NCBI GenBank assembly: GCA_035565775.1
Contig: DATMRW010000012.1
Span: 318,090-382,089 of the forward strand
DNA length: 64,000 nt
Source: PRO6 sp035565775
GTDB lineage: Bacteria > Pseudomonadota > Alphaproteobacteria > Rhizobiales > Xanthobacteraceae
Direction of reading: 5' to 3'
The notes under the pieces were generated by a model, which was given only the letters and a program-made list of their open reading frames with translations, was not told the DNA's origin and searched no databases. Positions 55,839-64,000 of this stretch are shown piece by piece (the first letter of the stretch is position 1; each line of letters begins with the position of its first letter). Made by a program: the position numbers and the translations under genes.

Positions 55839-56345
55839 TCAGCCGCCGCGGGTCATCGTGATCGTGACGCCGCGCAGATCGCCCTTGGAATCGATCGTGA
55901 CGGACTGCCTGTTGCCCCGCGTCGTGACCGACAGGTTGCCGGCAAAGCCGGCCGCCTGCACGAAGACGTCGATGCGGCCGTCACGGACCCTGCCCTGAAG
56001 TTCGCCGTTAAGGCCGCGGCTGGCCTCACTCCATCGGCCGGTGACGGTTCCACCGGTGGCGACAACGTCGCTGGAGAGGTCAAAGCGATAGCTGTCGCTG
56101 GCGCAGCGCAGCGACTGGGTGAGGGCGTTGCCGGCTTGGGCGACATTGTATTGTGCGCGGCAGCGGATTCGTTCCTTCGAGCCGTCAGAGAGGGAGACGG
56201 TGCCGCTGCCGGTCCACGCGCCGCCAAAATGGATGAACGGTCCCGATTGGGCATACCCGGGGGAAACGGTCATCAGCAGCAGCGCGCAGGCGAATCCCGC
56301 GCCGCGCAAAGCAACCGAAGAGAGTGCCGTGTCAAAGCGCTTCAT
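55839..56345 (-). CDS. Secreted protein of unknown function in the hopanoid locus
   Basis: A 168-aa protein not recognised with certainty. Residues 1-32 form a clear signal peptide ending GYAQS. The mature part is Gly/Ser/Arg-rich with alternating polar-hydrophobic pattern (WTGSGTVSLSDGS, RCRAQYNV, TGRWSEASRGLNGELQGRV, GNLSVTTRGNRQSVTI), suggesting a small beta-barrel or sandwich in the periplasm. Two Cys (RCRAQ and RCASD) could form a disulfide. It converges with the HpnN-like gene and faces away from the next secreted gene. A role linked to hopanoid transport is only suggested by position. Confidence 0.75.
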   Translation of the reverse strand: MKRFDTALSSVALRGAGFACALLLMTVSPGYAQSGPFIHFGGAWTGSGTVSLSDGSKERIRCRAQYNVAQAGNALTQSLRCASDSYRFDLSSDVVATGGTVTGRWSEASRGLNGELQGRVRDGRIDVFVQAAGFAGNLSVTTRGNRQSVTIDSKGDLRGVTITMTRGG

Positions 56346-56727
56346 GTTGAATGTTCCGTCTCACGTCAGGGCTGATCAAGTAGTGGCATCCGCAAAGGCA
56401 ACGTTTAGTTGGCGATCTTGGTTTCAGGTTCAATCGCGCACTGATACGCGGCAGCGCCATCTGGCGCAGCCGGGAGTCTGTGCCACACACGAAACAACGA
56501 AAAAATTCTACGTTCCCCGTCCGGCTGGTTCAAGGTGCAAGGCACGCTTGTTCGCAATCTCATCAAGCCGGGAATGGCGGGTCTTCCTCTTATTCCCGCC
56601 GTATTTTTCATGCGTTCTGCACACGAAAATCTATATATTGAGGCGTATGGATCCCGATATCCATAGCGCCTCCTGTTGCGGGTCGCGGTGAGGGTGTCGG
56701 TCGTGATGCCTTATAAGGAATGATGTC
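56346..56727. other. Divergent intergenic region with a bulged hairpin
   Basis: About 380 bp between two divergent secreted-protein genes; no protein-like frame. At 56642-56670 GGCG-TATGGAT pairs with ATCCATA-CGCC (one bulged G, 6-nt loop), about 60 nt before the small Cys-rich gene. It follows an AT-rich stretch (CTATATATTGAGG) that could be a promoter, so the hairpin may lie in the 5' leader or act as an operator. Confidence 0.45.
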
Positions 56728-56970
56728 TTGAGAGCACCTCTGGTTCTAACTGCCCTTGTCGTTGCGTTGATGAGCACCACGGCATCTGCGCAGCAGCCCC
56801 AGCAGCGCAGCGGCACCAAGCAGGAGCACGATGCCTGCTCGCGCGACGTGGCGCGCCATTGCCGGCACGTTATCGATCAGGGCGATCTCGTCATCCTGTC
56901 CTGCCTTCAGCAAAACCGCCAGAGACTGACCAAGGCCTGCGCCCAGGTTCTCATCAATCACGGCCAGTAA
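56728..56970 (+). CDS. Small secreted cysteine-rich repeat protein
   Basis: An 80-aa protein. Residues 1-21 are a signal peptide ending ASAQ. The mature part has four Cys in the spacing of the cysteine-rich (Golgi apparatus protein 1-like) repeat: DACSRDVARHC, then ILSCLQQN and TKACAQVL. It should fold with two disulfides in the periplasm. The start is TTG at 56728, preceded by AAGGAA at 7-nt spacing; the nearby ATG at 56722 runs into a stop after two codons. Role unknown; it lies just upstream of hpnC. Confidence 0.78.
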   Translation: MRAPLVLTALVVALMSTTASAQQPQQRSGTKQEHDACSRDVARHCRHVIDQGDLVILSCLQQNRQRLTKACAQVLINHGQ

Positions 56971-57040
56971 CCTGCCCCGCCAAGGGCGCGCGAGCCGCGT
57001 CCGGGCCATGAACGCGGTGGTCGGCCCTACCGGCTGACCA

Positions 57041-57070
57041 TTGAGCAATTCTGCAAAAATCGCCTATATG
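57041..57070 (+). promoter_or_regulatory. Candidate sigma-70-type promoter of the hpnC operon
   Basis: TTGAGC (57041-57046) and TATATG (57065-57070) are separated by 18 bp, about 125 bp before hpnC. The match is fair; no other pair as good was noticed between the small Cys-rich gene and hpnC. Confidence 0.4.
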
Positions 57071-57194
57071 GGAGCTCGAGGGGTTGCGGAGGTGACGCAG
57101 CCCCATTTTGGCTTGGACGCGACGTTCGCGCGGCGTCGGTACTGCCCTTGGCAGCGGCGTTACTGCGCGACACCTGAACTGCAATCGGATTTCG

Positions 57195-58073
57195 ATGACA
57201 ATCGCGAGCGAGACCAGAACCGGCAAGACGCATCAGGATGAAAATTTCCCGGTGGCATCGTGGATCATCCATCCGCGCCACCGGCCGGTGATTCTCGCCT
57301 TCTACAATTATGTCCGCACCGCCGACGACATCGCCGACCACGTGACCCTGAGCGAGGCGGAAAAGCTCGCCTATCTCGACACGCTCGAGGCCGAATTGCA
57401 GGGGCACGGCGACAGCCAGCCGGAAGCGGTGAAGCTGCGGCAGGCACTCGCCGCCCGCGGCATGCCGCCGCGCCATGCGCTCGACATGCTGACAGCCTTC
57501 CGCATGGATGTGACCAAGCGTCGCTATGAGGACTGGGACGAACTGATCGACTACTGCCGCTACTCGGCGATGCCGGTCGGCCGCTTCATGCTCGATGTCC
57601 ATGGCGAGGATCGCGCGACCTGGGCGGCGTCGGACATTTTGTGCGCCGCGCTCCAGATCAACAATCACCTGCAGGATTGCGGCAAGGACTATCGGGGCCT
57701 GAGCCGCGTCTATCTGCCGCGCGATGCGCTGGCCGCAGCCGGGGCGTCGGTCGAGGAACTGGGCGAGGCGAAGGCGTCGCCGTGGCTGCTGGCCTGTCTG
57801 CACGACTTGGCCGCGCGAACTGAGAGCCTGCTTGAGCAATCCCGCGCACTGGCCGGAGAGGTAAGGGATTTCCGCCTCGGGCTGGAGATTTCGGTCATCC
57901 AAACCTATGCTGAGCGGATCGTTCGTCTTCTGAAAGTGCGTGATCCATTGAGCCAGCGAGTCCATCTGACCAAGCCGCAATTCCTGCTTTACAGCCTGAC
58001 CGGTATCGGCTGCGCGATGGCCCGCCGGGCGCTGCCGTCGCGGCCGATCACGAAACCGGCGGCCGACGCATGA
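57195..58073 (+). CDS. hpnC: Squalene synthase-like HpnC (hydroxysqualene synthase)
   Basis: A 292-aa all-alpha isoprenoid enzyme of the squalene/phytoene synthase fold. NYVRTADDIADH gives the first Asp-rich motif (D44, D45, D48) and QINNHLQDCGKDY the second, with Cys-Gly in place of the usual Arg-Asp. It acts after HpnD, converting presqualene diphosphate to hydroxysqualene. The ATG at 57195 is chosen because the family begins close to ENFPVASW; the ribosome site is weak. First gene of the biosynthetic operon; its stop overlaps hpnD (ATGA). Confidence 0.94.
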   Translation: MTIASETRTGKTHQDENFPVASWIIHPRHRPVILAFYNYVRTADDIADHVTLSEAEKLAYLDTLEAELQGHGDSQPEAVKLRQALAARGMPPRHALDMLTAFRMDVTKRRYEDWDELIDYCRYSAMPVGRFMLDVHGEDRATWAASDILCAALQINNHLQDCGKDYRGLSRVYLPRDALAAAGASVEELGEAKASPWLLACLHDLAARTESLLEQSRALAGEVRDFRLGLEISVIQTYAERIVRLLKVRDPLSQRVHLTKPQFLLYSLTGIGCAMARRALPSRPITKPAADA

Positions 58074-58912
58074 CCTCGCACAATACGGTTGAGTCTGACG
58101 CCTCCTCTGGTGCGTCGGCGTCGGGCAGTTCGTTCTACGCGGCGATGCGGATTTTGCCGCGCGATCAGCGCGAGGCGATGTTCCAGATCTACAGCTTCTG
58201 CCGCGCGGTCGATGACATTGCCGATTCTGACGATACGCGGATCGAGCGCGCCGAGGCGCTGGCGAAGTGGCGCAAGGACATCGACGCGCTCTACGCGGGG
58301 CAGCCGCCGGCGCATCTTGCGTCCTACGCCGCATCGGTGCAGCGCTTCGGCCTCAAGCGCGAGGATTTTATCGCCATCATCGACGGCATGGAGATGGACG
58401 TTACGGACAACATCCGCGCACCGAATGCCCAGACGCTGGACCTCTACTGCGACCGCGTCGCCAGCGCCGTCGGCCGTCTTTCGGTGCGGGTGTTCGGCCT
58501 GCCGGAAGAAGATGGCGTGCAGCTCGCCTATCATCTCGGCCGGGCGCTGCAGCTCACCAACATTTTGCGCGACGTCGATGAAGATGCGGGCATCGGCCGC
58601 CTTTATCTTCCGCGCGAGGCGCTGACCTCCGCCGGGATTTTCAGCACCGATCCCAGAATTGTCGCCACATCGCCGGCATTGCCCAAGGTCTGCAACCCCT
58701 TGGTCGTGCAGGCAAAAGCCCACTATGCCCACGCCGATGCGATCATGCAGCGCCATCCCCGCCGGATCGTGCGCGCGCCGCGGATCATGTCAAAGTATTA
58801 TCACGCCGTGCTGGATCTGCTGGTGCACCGCGGCTTTGCCCCGCCGCGGGAGCCGGTGCGCCTCGGCACTGTGTCCCGCCTTCTCATTCTCGCGCGTTAT
58901 GCTCTGATCTGA
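58070..58912 (+). CDS. hpnD: Presqualene diphosphate synthase HpnD
   Basis: A 280-aa enzyme joining two farnesyl diphosphates into presqualene diphosphate. SFCRAVDDIADSDD (D48, D49, D52) and LTNILRDVDEDAGIGRLYLP are the two Mg-diphosphate Asp motifs, both intact. It starts inside the hpnC stop (ATGA) and its stop shares a base with hpnE (TGATG), so the three are translationally coupled. An N-terminal Ser-rich stretch of about 20 residues precedes the conserved domain. Confidence 0.95.
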   Translation: MTSHNTVESDASSGASASGSSFYAAMRILPRDQREAMFQIYSFCRAVDDIADSDDTRIERAEALAKWRKDIDALYAGQPPAHLASYAASVQRFGLKREDFIAIIDGMEMDVTDNIRAPNAQTLDLYCDRVASAVGRLSVRVFGLPEEDGVQLAYHLGRALQLTNILRDVDEDAGIGRLYLPREALTSAGIFSTDPRIVATSPALPKVCNPLVVQAKAHYAHADAIMQRHPRRIVRAPRIMSKYYHAVLDLLVHRGFAPPREPVRLGTVSRLLILARYALI

Positions 58913-60159
58913 TGACCCGGACCGTTCACATCATAGGGGCCGGAATTTCCGGCCTGTCGGCTGGCGTTCGCCTCGCCAATGCGGGCCTGCAAGTGCATGT
59001 CCATGAGGCGTCGCAGCATCTTGGCGGCCGTTGCCGGTCCTATTACGACGGCGCGACCGGCCTCGTCATCGACAACGGCAATCATCTGCTGCTGTCGGGA
59101 AATCATAGCGCGCTGGCGTTCGCCGAATTGATCGGCGGGGTGGGCGGCCTGCGCGGGCCGGATCAGGCCGAGTTTCCCTTCATGGATTTCGCCGATGGGC
59201 GGCGCTGGACGCTGCGCCTGAGCGACGGCCGTATTCCGTGGTGGATCTTCAAGGACGGCGACCGCGTGCCGGGCACGTCCGCTGGCGATTATCTGGGCCT
59301 TGCCCCGCTGATCTGGGCGGGCACCGACAAGGCCATCGGCGACGCGATCAAGTGCGACGGCGTTCTTTATCGGCGCCTAGTCGAGCCGCTGCTGCTCGCC
59401 GCGCTCAACATCGCGCCGCCCAAGGGATCGGCCGGGCTGGCCGGAGCGATTATCCGCGAGACGCTGATGGCGGGCGGGCAGGCATGCCGGCCGCTGATAG
59501 CGCGCGATGGCCTCGGCTCGGTGCTGATCGAGCCGGCGGCCGCGTTCATCCGGGCGCGCGGCGGCACTGTCACCATCGGCAATGAACTCGAAAAAGTCTT
59601 TTTCGAGGGCAATCGCGTTTCGGCGTTGCAGATCGGCAGCCAGAATGTGCCGCTCGGGCCGAATGATGCCGTGGTGATGGCGGCGCCCGCCCGGCAGGCG
59701 GCGATGCTGCTGCCCGGGATCTCGGCGCCGACACGGTTCTGCGCCATCGTCAACGCCCATTTCCGGTTCGATCCGCCGGCCTCGGTTCCGCCGATCACCG
59801 GCGTTGTAAACGGGCTGATCGACTGGCTGTTTGCCTTTCCGCAGCGGCTGTCGGTGACGATCAGCGGCGGCGACCATCTCGTCAACGTGCCGCGCGAGGA
59901 GTTGGCGAATTCGATCTGGGCCGAGGTCTGCCGCGTTGCGGACATCAAGGCCGAGTTGCCGCCGTGGCAAATTGTCCGCGAGCGCAGGGCGACGTTCGAG
60001 GCATCCCCCGAACAGCACGCATTGCGGCCGCAAGCGCAGACGAAATGGGCGAATCTTGTGCTGGCGGGCGACTGGACCGACACCGGCTTGCCGGCAACCA
60101 TCGAAGGTTCGGTCCGCTCCGGCGATCGCGCGGCTGACCTCGTGCTGAAGATGGGCTAG
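58912..60159 (+). CDS. hpnE: Hydroxysqualene dehydroxylase HpnE
   Basis: A 415-aa FAD-dependent amine-oxidase-fold enzyme that reduces hydroxysqualene to squalene. VHIIGAGISGLSAGVRLANAG is the FAD GxGxxG motif followed by HEASQHLGGRC, and the C-terminus LVLAGDWTDTGLPATIEGSV is the second flavin-binding segment. It overlaps the hpnD stop by one base. The 76 bp to shc hold no evident promoter, so transcription probably continues. Confidence 0.95.
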   Translation: MTRTVHIIGAGISGLSAGVRLANAGLQVHVHEASQHLGGRCRSYYDGATGLVIDNGNHLLLSGNHSALAFAELIGGVGGLRGPDQAEFPFMDFADGRRWTLRLSDGRIPWWIFKDGDRVPGTSAGDYLGLAPLIWAGTDKAIGDAIKCDGVLYRRLVEPLLLAALNIAPPKGSAGLAGAIIRETLMAGGQACRPLIARDGLGSVLIEPAAAFIRARGGTVTIGNELEKVFFEGNRVSALQIGSQNVPLGPNDAVVMAAPARQAAMLLPGISAPTRFCAIVNAHFRFDPPASVPPITGVVNGLIDWLFAFPQRLSVTISGGDHLVNVPREELANSIWAEVCRVADIKAELPPWQIVRERRATFEASPEQHALRPQAQTKWANLVLAGDWTDTGLPATIEGSVRSGDRAADLVLKMG

Positions 60160-60235
60160 AAGTCGCCCTGGGCGGGCGGCTTTCCACGGGGTTTCTCAAA
60201 AACTTCCAGACAGAACTTGGATAGAACCGACTGAC

Positions 60236-62197
60236 ATGACTGCTGAAAACCATACGCTTGAACTCAATGCCGTGGCGCTGAACAAGAGCATCGACGCGGC
60301 TGCCAAGGCGCTGCGCAATCATCAGCGCGCGGATGGGCACTGGGTTTTCGAGCTGGAGGCCGATGCAACCATTCCTTCTGAATATGTGTTGTTTCGGCAC
60401 TATTTGGGCGAGCCGGTCGATTCCGAGCTGGAGGCGAAGATAGCGGTCTATCTTCGCCGCATTCAGGGCGATCATGGTGGCTGGCCGTTGGTTCATGACG
60501 GGGCATTCGACATGAGCGCCAGCGTCAAGGCCTATTTCGCGCTCAAGATGATCGGCGATTCGGTCGATGCGCCGCACATGGTGCGGGCGCGCGAGGCCAT
60601 TTTGGCGCGCGGCGGCGCGGCGAACAGCAACGTTTTCACACGGTTCTTGCTGGCGTTCTTCGGCGTGGTCACCTGGCGCGCGGTGCCGGTGCTCCCCGTC
60701 GAAGTGATGCTGTTGCCGCGTTGGGCGCCGTTTCACCTGACCAAGATTTCCTATTGGGCGCGGACCACGATGGTCCCGCTGATGGTGCTCGCCGCGCTCA
60801 AGCCGCATGCGAAAAATCCAAAGAATATCAACATCGACGAGCTGTTTCTTGAAGCGCCGATTAATCTTGGCATGCCGCCGCGCGCGCCGCATCAGAACAT
60901 CGGCTGGTTTCTGCTGTTCCGCGGCATCGACAGCGTGCTTCGGGTGATCGAGCCGTTCTTCCCGAAAAAACTCCGCAGCCGAGCGATCGAGCGCGCCAAG
61001 GAATTCGTGCTCGAGCGGCTGAACGGCGAGGACGGCGTGGGCGCGATTTTTCCGCCGATGATCAACACCGTCCAGATGTTCGATGCGCTCGGGTTCGACG
61101 AGAACTATCCGCCGCGCGCGATTGCCCGCAAGAGCATCGAAAACCTTCTGGTGATCAAGGAGGACGAGGCTTACTGCCAGCCCTGCGTTTCGCCAGTGTG
61201 GGACACCGCGCTCAGCTCCCACGCCTTGCTGGAGGTCGGCGACGAGCAGGCTGTCGAGCAGGCCAAGAAGGGGCTGGCGTGGCTGGCGCCGCTGCAGATC
61301 CTCGACGTCAAGGGCGACTGGGCGGAGAAACGCCCCGATGTCCGCCCCGGCGGCTGGGCCTTTCAGTACAACAACGCCTTCTATCCGGACCTCGACGATA
61401 CCGCGGTCGTCGCGATGGCGATGGATCGCGCGCAGCGGCTCGACGGCAGCACTACCCATGAGCAGGCTATTGCCCGCGCCCGTGAATGGATAGAGGGGCT
61501 TCAGAGCAAGGATGGCGGATTTGCGGCATTTGATGCCGACAATCTCGAACACTACCTCGACAATATCCCGTTCGCCGATCATGGTGCGATGCTCGATCCG
61601 CCGACGGAGGACGTGACCGCCCGTGTCGCTTCGATGCTGGCGCAGCTCGGCGCGACCCTCGACAACAGTCCTGCGCTCAAGCGCGCGGTCGATTTCCTTC
61701 AGGAGCGGCAGTTGCCCGATGGCTCCTGGTTCGGCCGCTGGGGGCTCAACTACATCTACGGGACATGGTCGGTGCTGTGCGGCCTCAATTCCGCCGGGGT
61801 CGATCATCAGTCGCCGACGATCCGCAAGGCGGTCGCGTGGCTGATCTCGATCCAGAACCCGGACGGCGGCTGGGGCGAGGACGCGCAGAGCTACAAGCTC
61901 GACTATCAGGGCTATGAGGCCGCGCCGAGCACCGCATCGCAGACCGCCTGGGCACTGCTGGCGCTGATGGCCTGCGGCGAGGCGGACCACTCGGCGGTGC
62001 GCAGGGGTGTTGCCTATCTGGCACAGACCCAAAATGAAGTGGGTGAGTGGGACGAGAGCCGCTATACAGCGACAGGTTTCCCGCGTGTATTCTATCTTCG
62101 GTATCACGGCTATTCGAAATTCTTCCCGCTCTGGGCGATGGCGCGCTACCGGAATCTTCAGAGCACGAATAGCAGAACCGTAGGGGTGGGGATGTGA
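60236..62197 (+). CDS. shc: Squalene-hopene cyclase
   Basis: A 653-aa membrane-associated cyclase that turns squalene into hopene/hopanol. The acid motif DLDDTA lies at residues 385-390 (D387 corresponds to the protonating Asp). Several QW repeats are visible (QRADGHWVFEL, QGDHGGWPL, QSKDGGFAAF, QLPDGSWFGRWG, QNPDGGWGED). Also called hpnF. Length matches the family (630-680 aa). Its stop overlaps the GTG start of hpnG. An opposite-strand frame of similar length is a coding-bias shadow. Confidence 0.97.
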   Translation: MTAENHTLELNAVALNKSIDAAAKALRNHQRADGHWVFELEADATIPSEYVLFRHYLGEPVDSELEAKIAVYLRRIQGDHGGWPLVHDGAFDMSASVKAYFALKMIGDSVDAPHMVRAREAILARGGAANSNVFTRFLLAFFGVVTWRAVPVLPVEVMLLPRWAPFHLTKISYWARTTMVPLMVLAALKPHAKNPKNINIDELFLEAPINLGMPPRAPHQNIGWFLLFRGIDSVLRVIEPFFPKKLRSRAIERAKEFVLERLNGEDGVGAIFPPMINTVQMFDALGFDENYPPRAIARKSIENLLVIKEDEAYCQPCVSPVWDTALSSHALLEVGDEQAVEQAKKGLAWLAPLQILDVKGDWAEKRPDVRPGGWAFQYNNAFYPDLDDTAVVAMAMDRAQRLDGSTTHEQAIARAREWIEGLQSKDGGFAAFDADNLEHYLDNIPFADHGAMLDPPTEDVTARVASMLAQLGATLDNSPALKRAVDFLQERQLPDGSWFGRWGLNYIYGTWSVLCGLNSAGVDHQSPTIRKAVAWLISIQNPDGGWGEDAQSYKLDYQGYEAAPSTASQTAWALLALMACGEADHSAVRRGVAYLAQTQNEVGEWDESRYTATGFPRVFYLRYHGYSKFFPLWAMARYRNLQSTNSRTVGVGM

Positions 62198-62940
62198 TAG
62201 GCGGCGCGCGCGGAGACACGGCGGAAGGCCGGCGTCCTCTCCTGATTGTGACGGGCTTGCCCCAGGAAGCCCGCATCGCGGCCGGCCCCGGCATGACCGT
62301 GATCTGCAGCAGCAGCGATCCGACCCAACTGCGCTCGCAGCTCGGCGACTTCGATCCGCAGAGCGTGCGGGGCATCATCAGCTTCGGCGTTGCCGGCGGC
62401 CTGGATCCTGCGCTTTCGACCGGCGACATCATCGTCGCGACCGAAGTGGTGGCCGAGGGCGTGCGCTGGGCTTCGGCCGCAGGGCTGAGTTCAGAGCTGA
62501 TCGGCGATGTCAGCGAGCTGAGCTACCGGATTACGCGGGGGATCTTGGCCGGGTCGGAGATCGTCGTGCCGGGCCAGAGCGGCAAGGCCAAGCTGCGCAG
62601 CGAAACCAACGCCGCGGCCGTCGACATGGAGAGCCATATCGCGGCTGCCTATGCGACTTCGGTCGGGCTGCCGTTCGCGGCTTTTCGGGTGATCAGCGAT
62701 CCGGCATCGCGCGCGCTGCCGGAAATCGCGACCACCGCGCTTCGGCCCGATGGCCGGGTCGATGTTTGGAGAGTCGTCAGGTCGATCGCAAGACAGCCCA
62801 CGGTGATTCCGGAGCTGGTCCAGACGGCGCGGGATTTCAACCGCGCCATCATGACCTTACGCAGCTGTCGACGCCTTCTTGGCGGCGAGGGCGGCAGCCT
62901 TCTCAGCGGCAGCGGCAGCCTCGTCACGGCGGATCTCTGA
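62194..62940 (+). CDS. hpnG: Hopanoid nucleosidase HpnG (adenosylhopane to ribosylhopane)
   Basis: A 248-aa phosphorylase/nucleosidase-fold protein. LLIVTGLPQEARIA, GIISFGVAGGLDPAL, AAVDMESHIAAAYA and FRVISDPASRALP match the nucleoside phosphorylase fold and HpnG. It removes adenine from adenosylhopane. It starts at GTG 62194, overlapping the shc stop (GTGA) with GGGGTGGGG upstream. The last 84 bases overlap the 3' end of hpnH on the opposite strand; the final 25 or so residues (Gly/Ser-rich) may be poorly conserved. Confidence 0.92.
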   Translation: MIGGARGDTAEGRRPLLIVTGLPQEARIAAGPGMTVICSSSDPTQLRSQLGDFDPQSVRGIISFGVAGGLDPALSTGDIIVATEVVAEGVRWASAAGLSSELIGDVSELSYRITRGILAGSEIVVPGQSGKAKLRSETNAAAVDMESHIAAAYATSVGLPFAAFRVISDPASRALPEIATTALRPDGRVDVWRVVRSIARQPTVIPELVQTARDFNRAIMTLRSCRRLLGGEGGSLLSGSGSLVTADL

Positions 62941-64000
62941 CAGCGTCTTCTGCACCTGCTGCGAGAAGACGTACTGAGCCGGGCGCTGCTTCGTCAGGTC
63001 GATCTCCGGCGCCATCGGCCCGGTGGTGCGGACGCCGCGCAGCGCGACCCATGCGGCCTTGAGCGGATTGTGGAAGGCCGCATCGGCCGCCGTCGGCTCG
63101 TAGCCGCAGTGAGCCATGCAATCGGCGCACTTCTCGTACTTGCCGGTGCCGTAGGTCTCCCAGTCGGTGGTTTCCATCAGCTCCTTGAAGGTCTTGGTGT
63201 AGCCTTCGCCGAGCAGGTAACACGGCTTCTGCCAGCCGAAGATGTTGCGGGCCGGCATCCCCCAAGGCGTGCACTCAAAATTCTGGTTGCCCGCCAGGAA
63301 GTCCAAGAACAAGCTGGAATGCATAAAATTCCACTTCTTGCCCTTGCCGCGCGCAAAAACGTCGCGGAACAGGTTCTTGGTCTTCTGGCGGTTCAGGAAG
63401 TGCTCCTGATCCGGGGCGCGCTCATAGGCATAGCCCGGCGACATTGAAACGCCGACGCCGAGCTCGGTGGTGAAATCCAGAAACTTTGCGATCTCTTCGG
63501 CGGGGTGATTGTCGAAAATGGTCGCGTTGACGTTGACGGTGAAGCCACGGGCCTTGGCGGCCTTGATGGCCGAGACCGCCCGGTCGAACACGCCCTTCTG
63601 CGACACTGCGTGATCATGGTGCTCACGCAGGCCGTCGAGGTGCACCGAGAAGAACAGGTAGGGGGAGGGCTCGAACAGGTCGAGCTTCTTCTCCAGAAGC
63701 AGGGCATTGGTGCAGAGCGAGACGAACTTCTTGCGGGCCACGAGGCCGCGCACGATCTCGCCGATCTCCTTGTGGATCAGCGGCTCGCCGCCGGGAATCG
63801 CGACCATCGGCGCGCCGCACTCGTCGGCGGCGTCCCAGCACTCCTGAGCCGACATCCGGCGATTGAGGATCGCGTCCGGATAGTCGATCTTGCCGCAGCC
63901 GAAGCACGCGAGATTGCAGCGGAACAGCGGCTCGAGCATGAGCACGAGCGGATAGCGCTTGCGGCCGAGCAGCTTCTGCTTGAGCAGATACGCGCCGATG
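62857..64000 (-). CDS. hpnH: Adenosylhopane synthase HpnH (radical SAM), 5' end cut
   Basis: About 380 residues lie in the window; the first few (roughly 10) fall beyond the right edge. The frame continues to the edge as AYLLKQKLLGRKRYPLVLML. The radical SAM motif C-x3-C-x2-C is in FRCNLACFGCGKIDYP, and a downstream Cys set (YEKCADCMAHCGYEP) resembles an auxiliary region. The enzyme adds 5'-deoxyadenosyl to diploptene. An Ala/Lys-rich C-terminal tail (EAAAAAEKAAALAAKKA) overlaps hpnG on the other strand by 84 bp. Confidence 0.95.
   Translation of the reverse strand, partial: IGAYLLKQKLLGRKRYPLVLMLEPLFRCNLACFGCGKIDYPDAILNRRMSAQECWDAADECGAPMVAIPGGEPLIHKEIGEIVRGLVARKKFVSLCTNALLLEKKLDLFEPSPYLFFSVHLDGLREHHDHAVSQKGVFDRAVSAIKAAKARGFTVNVNATIFDNHPAEEIAKFLDFTTELGVGVSMSPGYAYERAPDQEHFLNRQKTKNLFRDVFARGKGKKWNFMHSSLFLDFLAGNQNFECTPWGMPARNIFGWQKPCYLLGEGYTKTFKELMETTDWETYGTGKYEKCADCMAHCGYEPTAADAAFHNPLKAAWVALRGVRTTGPMAPEIDLTKQRPAQYVFSQQVQKTLSEIRRDEAAAAAEKAAALAAKKASTAA

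Noticed and set aside
59945..62107. 720-codon minus-strand frame opposite shc
   Set aside because: Antisense to a clear squalene-hopene cyclase with all motifs; the composition is Arg/His-rich and unlike a protein family.

Overview
The window reads as chromosomal DNA of a GC-rich alphaproteobacterium, most likely of the Bradyrhizobiaceae/Nitrobacteraceae (Rhodopseudomonas, Bradyrhizobium, Afipia and relatives). The main reasons are a complete hopanoid locus with a C-2 methylase (hpnP) and an HpnN-like RND transporter, a fused transaldolase/phosphoglucose isomerase beside gnd and zwf, and a GlgE-type glucan operon with a trehalose synthase-maltokinase fusion. The genus is left open. I saw no insertion sequence, prophage, CRISPR array, tRNA or rRNA, and gene packing and base composition look uniform.

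Layout. 1-4109 (minus): tal-pgi, gnd and the start of zwf (pentose phosphate and upper glycolysis). 4428-4733: a phasin-like PHA granule protein. 4749-14251 (minus): glgE, treS-mak, glgB, glgX, which turn trehalose into branched glucan through maltose 1-phosphate and debranch it; malQ and an aldo/keto reductase run the other way to 17011. 17102-19724: a DUF2946 membrane protein with a TonB-dependent receptor. 19820-26347: an acyl-CoA synthetase, then a four-gene sugar-type ABC importer. 26516-28867: glutathione peroxidase, M19 dipeptidase, DUF3297, slyX. 29033-34043: a TetR-controlled RND efflux pump. 34064-38285: LysR regulator, DUF1127, GNAT, 2-hydroxyacid dehydrogenase, MFS transporter.

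38298-41360 is a small homoprotocatechuate-type block (FAH-family protein, extradiol dioxygenase, CHM isomerase, divergent HpaR-like regulator) with a perfect 12-bp palindrome between the divergent genes. 41366-49004 is an acyl-CoA metabolism block: thiolase-like protein, dienoyl-CoA-reductase-like SDR, enoyl-CoA hydratase, acyl-CoA synthetase, a second SDR and a ThDP enzyme. 49345-51255 pairs an Ldh_2-family dehydrogenase with an HpaI-type aldolase.

51464-64000 is the hopanoid region. hpnP and the HpnN-like transporter come first, followed by two small secreted proteins of unknown role. Then hpnC-hpnD-hpnE-shc-hpnG form a mostly overlapping operon that takes farnesyl diphosphate to hopene and onward, and hpnH converges from the right edge. 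HpnC/D/E make squalene, Shc cyclises it, HpnH adds adenosine, HpnG removes adenine, HpnP methylates C-2, and HpnN is thought to move hopanoids to the outer membrane.

I did not find a clearly undescribed system. The best leads are the two small secreted proteins inside the hopanoid locus, the thiolase-like protein without the usual nucleophile, and several well-formed candidate operators.
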